A DNA stretch of 64,000 nucleotides from Cycas panzhihuaensis (Eukaryota; Cycadophyta): positions 34,417,741-34,481,740 of the forward strand of contig CM041465.1 of NCBI GenBank assembly GCA_023213395.1, given 5' to 3'. Positions 12,650 to 22,464 of this stretch are shown piece by piece. The position numbers and the translations under genes were made by a program. Each line of letters starts with the position of its first letter. Positions within the stretch are counted from its first letter, which is position 1. The notes under the pieces were generated by a model. The model was not told the origin of the DNA, did no database searches, and saw only the letters and a program-made list of their open reading frames with translations.

Positions 12650-13110
12650 CCACTTTCACTTTGTTATATTCTAACACTAAGAAAATAATACCATTGACCA
12701 AAGTCTGTTATTTTAAATCATGAACTTATATCAACCTTAAATTCCTAGAACATTTTATTATTGTTTCTTATATAGATGATATCATCAACATAAAGTGTTA
12801 TAATCAAGATTAAATTACCAATTATTTTCACATATAGATTGGAATCTAAAGGGCTCTTTTGAAATCCTTTGTCTTAAGAATATTTATCAATCCTAGAATA
12901 TTATGCTCTTAGGGATTATTTTAATCCATATAAAGTTATATTTAATTTGTTCTAAGTGTTAATAACATTCAACTTCAAATTCTTATGGTTGGAATACATA
13001 AATGTCTTTATTAATATGACTATTAAGAAATTCTAATTTAACATTTATTTGATATATTAAGGATAAGATTGAGGTGATCCATGTAGTCACACTCATACGT
13101 AAGAAGATTT
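12046..13110 (-). pseudogene. Copia RT-RNase H remnant
   Basis: Read right to left on the minus strand. About 13090-12990 resembles the stretch before the FLNG motif (KLEFLNSHINKDIYVFQP). About 12950-12700 reads NFIWIK-SLRA-YSRIDKYS and then LYVDDIIY, an intact YVDD box at about 12790. About 12270-12150 matches the RNase H segment DVDGVSDIKDKKS-LGYVF. A (CT)n/(AT)n microsatellite at 12593 separates the two parts. Many stops. The right edge meets the tail of Gypsy C near 13110-13290, so one of the two inserted next to or into the other. Confidence 0.75.
12593..12649. repeat. Compound (CT)n-(AT)n microsatellite
   Basis: About twenty CT units (from 12595) pass directly into about seven AT units. 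It lies inside the degraded Copia fragment. Confidence 0.95.
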
Positions 13111-13295
13111 TTATAGGTCAAAGTCCTAATATCTAAAGTTATATTGAATTAATAATTGACTAATGATTATATTATATAATTTCCAAGCATATATATATTA
13201 TTAAATATGAAGGGTTATGACTTATTAAATAGTTACTTCCTTACATAGTTGTCTATTAATTCCTAATTACTTATAAATTAGGTTCACTATAAACT

Positions 13296-13313
13296 CTCCT
13301 TTCCAAAAAAACT
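13296..13313 (-). other. Polypurine tract of Gypsy C
   Basis: On the minus strand it reads as a T-run followed by ggaaaggagag. It lies downstream of the chromodomain-like tail, where the PPT and 3' LTR should be. Sequence left of it to about 13130 may be 3' LTR. Confidence 0.45.
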
Positions 13314-15249
13314 TTTGCCCTTAAATCATTAGAAATTTAATTTCATAAATAGGGATACTTTAAAAAATAGAAGGAGATTCCCATGAAGTGTCAAGTTATT
13401 TTTATTTAACAAGATACTCTTGACTAGTTCTGGATTGTAAGTAGTATTCATGTACTTCTAGGATAGATTTAAGAATTAAGAGTAGTGTGCCTTCTTTATC
13501 AACATTAGAAATTTAACTTGCATTGGTATTCTTGTTCCCAACTTATATTTTATGTAAGAGACATGGAAAACATCATGGATTCAAGTTGTATGTGGTAAAT
13601 TGAAGGCATAATTAAATTCTCTCACTTTGTATGACTATGAAGTGGGAATATATAGTTAGTCAATCAACCATAAAATATGCATAATCTTTGTCATATGACT
13701 TTGGTAATCCTATGATAAAATTCATACTTATACTTTTCCACTTTATATGTGAAATTGGAAATGGATATAGAAACCTTGGTAAAAGAATATTTTCATATTT
13801 AGAAGTTTGATATATTTCATATTCATTAACATATTTTTGGATATCATTCTTTATTCCCTTCCAAAAATTTATTGTCTTATTTGATGGTAAGTTTTATAAA
13901 AGCCAATTACTACTATATGTCCTTCTTTTAAAATTTATTATTTAAATTTTGATTTTACCTCTAGGTGGACATAATCTTTATATTATAAAAATATCATTTC
14001 TTTATTCAAATTTTCCTTGCGGTTCCTTTTGGACATTAATGATTAGTTGGCTTACTTTAAAGTCCTTATCATATTTGACTCATATGTCATTTAGCTAGCC
14101 AAGATTAATAATAGTAATAGTCTAAAGTTGGATTCCCTCATCTCGATGTGATAATATATTTGCAATGATATTTATCTTTCCTATTTTATATCAAATTTAA
14201 AAATCATATATTTATAGCTTACCAACCCATTTTTGTTGTTTAGGTGATAAATCTTATTATTTTAAGAAATATTAAAGACTATTATGATTTGTTTTAATAA
14301 GGAATTTATTGCCTAGTAAGTATTGGTGCCATTTATCATATGTATTTTTAAGTTTCTCTTAATCATTTAATTATAGACTTTCATAGGTAATAGGTTTCCC
14401 ATCTTGCATTAAAACTACACTAATTCCTATTCTTAATGTCTCATATTCTATAGTAAAGTTTTTTTGTGAAATCTAGTATCATTAAGAAGGATAAGGACAT
14501 CATAATTAATTTAAGATTTTCAAAATAAGATTGTGCTACATCATTCCATATGAAAATTTCTTTTTTAAGAAGATTAATCAAGGTGAATGTAATATCTACA
14601 TAAGTCTTCATAAATCAATGATAGTGTCTAATAAGTCCTAAGAATCCTTTCAACATTTTAAGAGTATATAGGATAGGCTATTTTATTATAGCTTTGGCTT
14701 TATTTAGATCAACCTTAACTCCATCCTTAAAAATGATATTGCCCAAATAATCTATTTGTTGTTTACTAAAGCTACATTTAGATTTCTTTGTGAAAAAATA
14801 ATTGTTCTTGCAATGTATTGAGAACCTTGTCTACATAGTTGAGATTATCTTCCTAAATTTTACTATACATATGTCATAGAAGAATACTAACATGAATCCA
14901 AATGTTATTACCTTGTATTTATAATATACTTCATATGTACAGAATGTTGTTTTATGTGTATCTTCATCCTTGATCTTAATCTAATAAGAACCTAGTCTAA
15001 GATTTGAGTTTGTAAAATATTGAGCACTATATAAGTCATCAAATAATTTATTAATTCATAATGTAGAAATTTTATTTTAATAATAACCTTATTAAGTGAA
15101 CAATAATTAACACACATTCAAAATGAACTTTCTTTTTCTCTTACCAATACTATAGGTGTAATAAACAGACTTTTACTTAACACAACTACCCTAAGTTCTA
15201 ATAATTTGTAAACTATATGCTTAATTTTATTTTTGTATTTACATGGGTT

Positions 15250-15256
<7 letters not shown>
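13300..15256 (-). pseudogene. Gypsy C (chromovirus) RT-RNase H-integrase fragment
   Basis: Read right to left. The RT start is at about 15250-15100, where HIVYKLLELRVV matches the family's EELLEAGVI region. Next come DDLYSAQYFTNSNLRLGSY and the FRTHEG region (about 14930), then the YLGNIIFKDGVKVDLNKAKAI segment. RNase H follows, with KTNHNSL (about 14300). The integrase zinc region and IKWKSISMNFIIGLP (first catalytic Asp now Asn) lie at about 13720. After that most of the core is missing, and the frame resumes at a C-terminal region ending in a chromodomain-like QEYLVK-K-LDTSWE (about 13400). That tail marks it as a chromovirus. There are many stops, so it is inactive. The upstream parts are at 38096-38151 and 45749-46900. 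Confidence 0.82.
15243..15256. repeat. Left target-site duplication of the LINE
   Basis: atgggtttcgatat here against atgggtttcaatat at 38082-38095: 13 of 14 bases match, and the one change is CG to CA. The two copies lie in the same Gypsy C frame (Y-x-x-P before the RT), so removing the LINE rejoins that reading frame. Confidence 0.85.

Positions 15257-15314
<58 letters not shown>
15253..15314. repeat. (AT)31 microsatellite at the LINE 3' end
   Basis: About 31 uninterrupted AT units start inside the target duplication. It occupies the place where a LINE has its 3' tail, so it probably grew from the tail rather than lying in the target. Confidence 0.9.
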
Positions 15315-15317
<3 letters not shown>

Positions 15318-15363
15318 GTGAAAAATTAGAAGGGGTTTTAATAGGTCCCCAAACCTTTTATAT
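15257..15363 (-). mobile_element. 3' end of the L1 LINE (tail and 3' UTR part)
   Basis: Between the LINE target duplication and the Tat insertion. After the AT tail it reads, on the minus strand, aaaaggtttggggacc then cttctaatttttcacc, a non-coding 3'-UTR piece. It continues across the Tat element at 31892. Confidence 0.7.
15359..15363. repeat. Target-site duplication (left) of the Tat-like element
   Basis: tatat, identical to 31887-31891. Confidence 0.85.
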
Positions 15364-17891
15364 TGGACGCGCTGCTACGGGATAATTACCTAACTGATAG
15401 GTGTGGGGGAGAGCGAGTGGTGAAATGATAGAAGGTGGAACCTAAAAAGTGAGTAACTATCACGTAGAGTGCCCCGTGCACCGGAGCGCGAGTTCGGGAT
15501 CTGCAATGGAGTATGGCTACTATCATGTGACCCTTCACCGCTTCGAATAAGGGGTGAAGGTGCGTAGGGCAGACCTGGGTTGACCTAGAGACAGGACTCT
15601 CCCACCCTTGGGTGGCCAGAAGGGGGGAAGAGAGGACCTAATGGAGATAGGCCAAGAGTATGCCTACACAACCTAACCGGGTATACAAGTGGTGCGAGGG
15701 GCAAAGGACTTGTGTGGTTAAGGAGAGAGGAGGAAAGGTAGTGGGGAAGAGGGCTCCTATAATCTTTCCTACAAACAGTAAAGATACATGTAACAAAATA
15801 AATGAATCACAAATAAATACCAAACCAAATTTCCCCTTTTATCTTTCAATGTGCTAGTTACTAAGAGAGAAATAAAAGGAAAAAAGAGGTAGCAAAGGGG
15901 AGCGAAACATGCACCTGGACTGAGGGCGTGCGAGATGAAGAAGCCTTCTCTAGGAGCACCAAACCACTCCGCGCGTCGTACTGGATGCGAGATGTTGCGG
16001 CAGGTGAAAGAGGGGCTTCCTTACCTTCCCCAGAAAATCAAATGCGATGCCAGGAAAGAAAGGAAGCACCAACTAATAAATGAAACAGCATAAAAATATA
16101 ATGCATACAAAGGTGCTTACCGGTAACGAGGCCAACGGGCGATGTTCTCCCAAATACCTGCAAGTAATAGCAGCCTCTCTCTCTTCCCGAAGGAAGAGCA
16201 CTAACATGCAACATAAAAACTCTGACAATATATGCCTAAATAACATAAACGAGAATCTGAATATACATGCGTTAGTGCTAATCCAATAATGAAAGTACCA
16301 ACAGAAAGTGACCAAGGTGAAAGTAAATGATTGGGTAAGCCTCAGAGTGGCCTACCTCCCGCAAGCGGTGCCCTAACCTCCCCTCAAGAGCCATGAGGCA
16401 GCGAGGATAAAGTCAAGAGCAAGGGCTAGAAAAATGACAGCAAAAAGGGCAAGGAGGGGCCGAAGGAAACCCACGGCGAACCGGGATGCTATGAGGAGCA
16501 ATTCGGGCGACCGGGAAGAAAAGGTGAAGCAAAAAACCAGCGGTTGGGACTTATGAGTGATGCCCAAACCTGAGAAAGGTTTCAAATCAGTCAGTAACTT
16601 GTGACAAATACCGGTTTGGGTAACCAAATGGAGCCTTCAAACCTTTGTTTGCAAGCCAAGGGCAGCACGGGGCGAGAGGGAGGCTTTGGAGGGCTTAGAG
16701 CTGCTTAAGGAGCGTGGAAGGTGGTACGAAATCCACCCAGCTCCTCTCCAAAACCTATGCCACCCCTCAATGCCACTGCCTTAAGCAGTAAACGCAGGCA
16801 AGAAGCACAGAAGGAGTGGTATAGAAGTCCTCAAAAAGGAGGAAAACCAACTCTCAAGAAACAAGCAAGAGCAAACAAGCTTAAGCATAAATATCACAAG
16901 AAAAACCCATATAAAACAAGGAATACCTGAAAAGGAGAGGCAAGGGGTTTACCTCAGCCAAGGAGCAGTGAAGTGGGGCTAAGAAATCAGCCCAGATCTG
17001 AAGTAGAGCAGGTTTGAGGCCCTGCTACAGAGATGTGATGGGAAACACCTGCACTTGGGGGCACTTGTGGGCTGCCTGGGCAAAGATCAACTAGAAACCA
17101 CTCCAAAGGGGCCCTCTCCAAGATGTTTGAGGGGCTGGGAGAATGTCTCAGCCATGCCAAAGGAGAGCTGGGTGCTGTATAAAAGGTGCAGGTCCAGTTG
17201 CAGCAATAGACAGCAGAGAAGAGCAGAGCAGGAGAGTGTTTCCAAAAAGGGCTTAAGTACTTAAGCAAAACCCTAAAGTGGGCGATTAGGGCGTAGCTGG
17301 AAGAGAAATAAGGCGTGAGCCATGTGGCAGTTTCGTAATAAATGCAAAATTGCCATGACAGATTTTTAAAAACAACCTGAGACAGTCGTACCGCCACGAA
17401 TTTTGCGGTACCGCGAAAAATCTGGTGGTACACAGCTAGAGCCAAAAATGGGCCCCACCAGCCAGTCTAGGCTGGGGGTAGATGACCGAACGGGCAAAAA
17501 GAGGATTAGAACACCTACCCGGGGGTACACTAGCCAACAAACGGGTCCAAGGGAGCAAAAATAGGACTCAAATGGGGTGGCAAGTTAACCAAATGATGAT
17601 GAGTCATCACACGGGCGGAGGTGGCGCAGACCTAGTGGATCCAGGAGCGAGGGGGGCAGATGCGGGAAGTAATGTGGTCACCAGGGTGCCACACTCGCTG
17701 GGAGTGTGCCCCTGCTATAGTCGTCATAGGCTAAAAAAATAAGTGTGGACGACTACAAGGTCACCCACAAAGTCATACACATGCAGATACGCAAGCAAAC
17801 ACCCAATAAAAGAAAGCGATGATAATGCGAGAGACATACCTGCACTTACCTGAGTCGGTGATTCCGTATCCATTCCCGGAAGCCGGAAACA
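15364..17891 (-). repeat. 3' LTR of the Tat-like element
   Basis: It aligns end to end with 29290-31886. On the minus strand it starts tgtttccggcttccggg and ends gcgcgtcca. The only open frames (for example 16987-17445) are not kept intact in the partner LTR, so none is called a gene. Confidence 0.92.
17388..17431. repeat. GCGGTACCGC-type short repeats in the 3' LTR
   Basis: Two copies around a gcggtaccgc palindrome. The partner LTR (31364-31434) holds one more unit of about 22 bp. Confidence 0.6.
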
Positions 17892-18192
17892 TCGCCTTGG
17901 CGCAGAGCCTCGCCGGAAGCTCGGTGCGATGGTGAATGCCGGCAACGCAATCGCCGTGAGTACATGTGTATAGATATATCAATCAAGATCATAACAGTAG
18001 GCAAGGGTGCCGGCGAGTGTCGTGGCGGGACGCGTGGATATGAAAGTGGCGGTGGAGACAACATAGGGGCTGCCTATGGGCCACCTGGACACCGACTGGA
18101 AGAATGAGACAGGTGAGGGGGCTGCCCCCACCACAAAGAATGCAAAGGAACATGCATAGCCAAATAAAGAACGAATAGTGGGTACCATAGTT
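17892..18192 (-). other. Sequence between second RNase H and 3' LTR
   Basis: About 300 bp with no domain. The PPT should abut 17892 on the minus strand. Only a weak purine stretch (gccaaggcga) is seen, so the PPT is either degenerate or differently built. Confidence 0.4.
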
Positions 18193-18753
18193 TTACCTCA
18201 TTAGTAACCCAGTTTCGGAGGTGCGAGCAGATCGCAAAGCAAAGTGATAGACGACCTGGGGCTTGGGCAATGGGAAGGCCAAGCAAACCTCAGGGACGGT
18301 CAGCAAGAAGGGAAAGGCGGCGCTCAAGGATGAGGTGAACGAGACTATCTGCCTCAGCGTTGAGGGCCCGAGGGATATGCTGGATATCAACAGAAGAAAA
18401 ATGGGCCAGGAGGGACTGCGGCGAGCAAGAGTCCTCAAGTGAGGGCATCGCACCTGGTAAACATGGGTGAGATGAGACACCACAACTTGAGAGTCGCAAA
18501 GAAAAATAATGGATCAGTGATGGAAATGGAGGGCATCAGTAAGGGCTTCAATAACAGCTGTATACTCGGCTTCGTTGTTGGTAGCCTCTGGGAGGAAGAC
18601 CCCAGAGCAGAGGAGATCATGTCTAGAAGGGCTGGGGAGGATCCACACAGTGGCAGAAGGTCCAGGATTACCGCGGCTTCCACCATCGGTAAAGATGTAG
18701 ACGGATATAGGTGACACAAAATCTAAGCAGACAATGGGTGGTGAAAGCAACAC
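18193..18753 (-). pseudogene. Second RNase H (archaeal-type-like) module of the Tat-like element
   Basis: The minus strand opens with FTDGGSRGNPGPS (about 18695-18657), the first catalytic Asp and the loop typical of plant/archaeal-type RNase H. NNEAEY (Glu) follows at about 18565 and CDSQVVV (Asp) at about 18480. After a frameshift come HIPRALNAEADSLV (His and last Asp), so the whole DEDD set is visible. One TGA follows HFHH and there is at least one frameshift. It is separate from the RT-linked RNase H (23957-24493) and lies about 3.7 kb downstream of INT. Its role would be primer and RNA removal during reverse transcription, if expressed. How it would be translated is unclear. Confidence 0.85.
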
Positions 18754-19220
18754 TCAAAAAACAAGCAAAAGGTGGTCATGAAGGGTAGGAGGACCTAGCA
18801 ATGAGGTTACCCAGGGCGAGAACAAGTAATCCGATCATCGGCAGAGAGTGGTCAGAAGGAAAAGCCTCCCGGGGTGCCAAAAGGTCACTTTAGGAAGCGA
18901 AACATGCCCCCAGGTGGGGGGCATTCCCTTTGGGGACCCCAAAAGCGAAAAAGGGCCGCAGAAACGAGTCCAGGGCGACGAAACGAGCAAAACGAGTATA
19001 AACTAGGGCAGGCACGGGAGTAGCGCACAAACTAAGATGCAGAGGGCCACGCAAAGTGCGATAACGAGGCACCATAAATGCCCTCACAAGGGCGGGCAAA
19101 AAGGGCATCGATAAAGCACAATTGACGACAGGGCCAGAAGGCAAAGGTAATCAGGACAATGAGACGGTCCCAACGACTAACGCGAGACCAAAAACAGAGG
19201 AAGTGCCCATTGGGGCCCCC
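18754..19220. other. Spacer, putative upstream region of the antisense unit
   Basis: GC-rich. Neither strand shows a domain, and the open frames are short and overlapping. It lies immediately upstream (plus strand) of the TATA box at 19224. Confidence 0.4.
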
Positions 19221-19223
19221 GCC

Positions 19224-19230
19224 TATATAA
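19224..19230 (+). promoter_or_regulatory. TATA box of the antisense transcription unit
   Basis: tatataa within gcctatataagg, on the plus strand in a GC-rich setting. It lies about 165 bp upstream of the first ATG (19391) of the unit. An inverted CCAAT (attgg, 19209) is too close to act as a normal CAAT box. Confidence 0.5.
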
Positions 19231-19414
19231 GGAAAACAACGGGAAAATGGATTCATTTTCATCGGCTCTCGTACGAAACCAGAGCCATTTCCTTACGCAG
19301 CAGAGCGCCACCCAACTTTAGAGGCACGTCGAGGGAGATCAGACCCTCAGATCAGAGAGCGGAGCGAGCCAGCACGACCGACCAGACGACATGGCAGTAG
19401 CGAGACCAGATCCA

Positions 19415-19882
19415 GTGAGTGGATGTCACTAAACCTAGCCCATCTCAAAGTTTAAAGTTTGAAGGTTTTTCAGCTTTTAAAGTAATTTTTGCATAGTATT
19501 AGTGTCCCTTATGGGCAACGGAAGGCTTCTCGAGATCCGAATCAGACCCAGAAAGAGGCGGGACTGGCATTAGGGAGCTCGGTCCGTGGGTTCTACGGGT
19601 CCACTAGAAGAATTTTTATTTTTGGCGAAAACCACCCCTTTGGGGGTCGCTGTTGCACTACCCGCAATGATCGCAGTGCCGTGATCATTGCCGCGGGCTC
19701 CACATCGCCGCGGGACCCATGCCAACTTCCGGCAGCTAAGTTTGGCGCAGACGGCAAAGAAGGCAAAAAGATAGACATGAAGGCCAAAAGAGCCCCAAAT
19801 CTCAGACAGAGAGAGATTTGGGAGAGAAGGAGATGACAGTGACTAACATGAGGCTGACTTGAGTTATTTTTGGTGTGAATAG
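19415..19882 (+). other. Inferred intron 1 of the antisense unit
   Basis: Donor cca/gtgagt at 19415; acceptor gtgaatag at 19882. Without splicing the first ATG stops after 13 codons. With it, exon 2 opens in the mobile-domain frame. It contains a short perfect inverted repeat (caatgatc/gatcattg, about 19664-19690). Confidence 0.55.
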
Positions 19883-21086
19883 TTATCCTCATGAGATAAC
19901 CGCGAGAATGTCGGTATGGCTATGCTGAGTTACATGGAGATGACGACTCAGGAGGATAGGGACATGCTGCAGAGGTGTGGCCTGTACAAGGCCCTCAAGA
20001 CACCTCAATACACGTTGGATCAGAGGCTATTGGTTGATATAGTGTCCTATTAGGACAGGAGGAGACATGTGTTCCACCTACCATAGGTGGGGGATGTGAT
20101 GGTCACGCCGAGGGATATCTAGTGGATACTGGGAGTTCCGGCGACAGGGAGGCCGGTGAGACTGGACGCCAAAGACCGAGGCAAGACACAGGAGGCGCCT
20201 GTTCTTCACAGGAGCTGATAGGTGGGATCGGAGGGGAGCACCCCTCCAGACAGTTCTGATGTCGGATATTCCTTGAGTGAGGAAGCTAGTCATACTGTGC
20301 ATTCTGTTCTGGATTTCCCGGAAATAGAACTATCGGGAGGTACCAGGAGGATGGATGGATGTAGTTCGTCGCTACAAAGCCGGCGAGAGGATGGACTGGG
20401 TAGCCCTAATAGCGGTGAACCTCGTCGCCTAGTTGGATACTATCAGGACGTCTGGTAGAGGTGGGCTATCATACAACACACTACTACAGTGCTGGTACTT
20501 CGACCACTTCGCGGCAGTGGCACCAGCGGGGGGACCACACCCCATTACAGAGCCGGCCCCGATGGTCCACAGGTGGCAGACTCGACTAAGGGGGATAGAG
20601 GACAGAGCCCATGTCAGACGATCGGTGGAGGCCACATCACTAGACCTCCTCACCCTCCCAGACTACATAGCTAAGCCCTACAGGACGGTGAGGTGGGATA
20701 GCGACGACGAGGCGGACGGAGCAGGAGTGCCCGTAGGCGATGATAGCAGCGATGATGGAGATAGTGGAGACATTGGAGATAGCGGGGCTAGCCCATCATG
20801 ACCTGCAGGGGAGGCAGGCCCGTCAGGAACAGCAAGAGAGGCAGAGGGTCCATCTGGAGCTGCTGGAGGAGAGGTAGGACTGTCAGGAGCACAGGGCGAG
20901 ATCAGGGGACCCGTGACTAGGGCCCGCAGGCTACGGATCGTGATGGGATCTGCAGGGAGGAGAGTTGGGCCCACCCCCGCGAGGAGAGGGTCCCAGGCAG
21001 AGGAGGTGCTTGAGGACGAGGCACCTGCAGCTAGTGAGAGCAGGAGGGAGGATGTCACATGATCGGAGGAGCAAAGGCCACAACAG

Positions 21087-21195
21087 GTGAGACCTAACCT
21101 TTTCCAGAGTCATTTGGCATCCAAATAGATGTTTGGTTTGGTTTGATCATAGTATGGTGAGATATAGACTGATACATAGCGTGTTGCATTGGCAG
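21087..21195 (+). other. Inferred intron 2 of the antisense unit
   Basis: Donor caacag/gtgaga; acceptor gcattggcag/gta; 109 bp and T-rich before the acceptor. It joins the mobile-domain region to the coiled coil. The phases fit only if one nucleotide was gained or lost near 21050. Confidence 0.55.
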
Positions 21196-21851
21196 GTATA
21201 GCAGAGATCAGGAGACTGATAGAGGCTGTGGTGAGGGAGATATTCCCTCAGGTGTATGCAGAGGGGCAACCGCCCATCCAGGCAGGTGATGAGCCTAGAG
21301 CAGCAGGAGCCCACAGAGAGGCATTCACCCCATTGGTGAGGGTGAGGGACATATGGGCTGCAGAGTCCCAAGAGCATGTCACATCCCGGGGACGACTGCA
21401 GCAGGAGAGGGATGATGCGAGACGCGAGCGAGATGAGCTACGAGGACGGGTACAGGCTCTAGAGGCACAGGGTGGTGCAAGTGGAGATGAAGAGAGCAGA
21501 ACCCAGCTAGCAGTGATCACTGAGCGTCTCAGAGGGACAGAGGAGGCACTCCGGGGAGAGCGGGATCGTATCCAGGCCCGATACGATCAGCTGGTAGCAC
21601 AGATGGTCTCGAAGTCGAGTTGGAGCAGGACACGGACCCACATAATGGCAATGACCCCGAGACGACCTAGGGATGAGGAGAGCGAGGCAGGCAGCCATGA
21701 GGCCTGTGGAGGAGCCTTGGAGGCATGTGGTCCCCAGGAGAGGGACCACAGAGACCGGGAGATGGCACCCCAGGAGCGGGGCCATAGCAATAGGACATGT
21801 ACATATAGTTTTGATAGGGGAAAGCGCGGGCCTCCAGGGGGTCATATATAG

Positions 21852-22464
21852 GACCATATGATTGTACCCCCCCTGCAAGGACACTGGCTTCCCAGGATGT
21901 ATGATGTGACATGATTTTTGGATATGTATATATATATGTATGCATGGGGTGGTTGGGACCCCATTTGGATATGAGATGCTGTGTATGATGTATCGTGTGG
22001 ATGACATGTATGGTTATTTTTGTGTATCGTGAATGTTATGTTGTAGATGTTTTTATGTTGTGGATATTTTGTTGTATGGACACACATTTCCTCCCATGTA
22101 TGACCACACACCTAACAGGGGCATACACACACGCCGTGAGCGGGATGACATAGAAGTGTGAGGTTAGGGAGCAGGGCGGCATACATGTCTATAGGAGAGC
22201 ATAGCGGGATATGCGAAGGAAATGGCGAGCAGGAAAGGGGGGGCGACAATGCCCCCAAGCATCTTCCTGATTGGGGGATGCCCAAGCAAGACGACACAAG
22301 GGTTCCCGAGCGGATACGGGAACGCAGGTTCCACGGAAGGAACCAAAAAGAAGAAGGGGGATCCATCTTAAATTGCCACTCTACATGTGGTTGGGAAGAA
22401 TGGGGACAACCTAAGATGGTAGTTTAGGCTCATTTCAGAGCAGGGCGAAGGGATCACCGAGAGA
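21852..22464. other. Spacer between INT and the antisense unit
   Basis: The plus strand holds AT-richer sequence with tgtatatatatatgtatgc and T/G-rich blocks (21900-22080). This could be the 3' UTR and poly(A) region of the antisense unit. Nothing is recognised on the minus strand. Confidence 0.4.

Larger units (their letters stand above)
19391..21851 (+). pseudogene. Antisense plant-mobile-domain-like gene, broken, inside the Tat-like element
   Basis: Plus-strand unit with three inferred exons: 19391-19414 (MAVARPDP), 19883-21086 and 21196-21851. Exon 2 joins exon 1 in phase. It reads MEMTTQEDRDMLQRCGLY, then RRRHVFHLP, GDVMVTPRDI and WILGVPATGRPVR, the pattern of the plant mobile domain (MAIN/MAIL1-like, also found in transposons). 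Further on it reads VVRRYKAGERMDWVALIAVNLVA and CWYFDHFAAVAP. Exon 3 is a charged coiled coil (QQERDDARRERDELRGRVQALE). Breaks are TGA near 19892, TAGs at three likely Trp/Gln positions, a frameshift at about 20160-20240 and another near 21050. The function of such domains in retroelements is not established. The assignment rests on remembered motif patterns. Confidence 0.7.

Noticed and set aside
12593-15314. Microsatellites as centromeric or telomeric repeats
   Set aside because: Short, isolated (CT)n/(AT)n runs inside retroelement debris; no telomere motif and no satellite monomer array.
16987-17445. 152-codon open frame in the left Tat LTR
   Set aside because: No domain, lies wholly in an LTR, and the matching part of the right LTR (30960-31457) does not keep it open. 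Chance frame.
19391-21851. The antisense unit as an ordinary host gene into which the retroelement inserted
   Set aside because: It lies inside one pair of LTRs with a single target duplication, between pol and the second RNase H, so it belongs to the element or was captured by it.
21507-22007. 166-codon minus-strand frame
   Set aside because: Lies opposite the coiled-coil exon of the antisense unit; no motif, and the sense-strand reading has clear heptad-like charge patterning.
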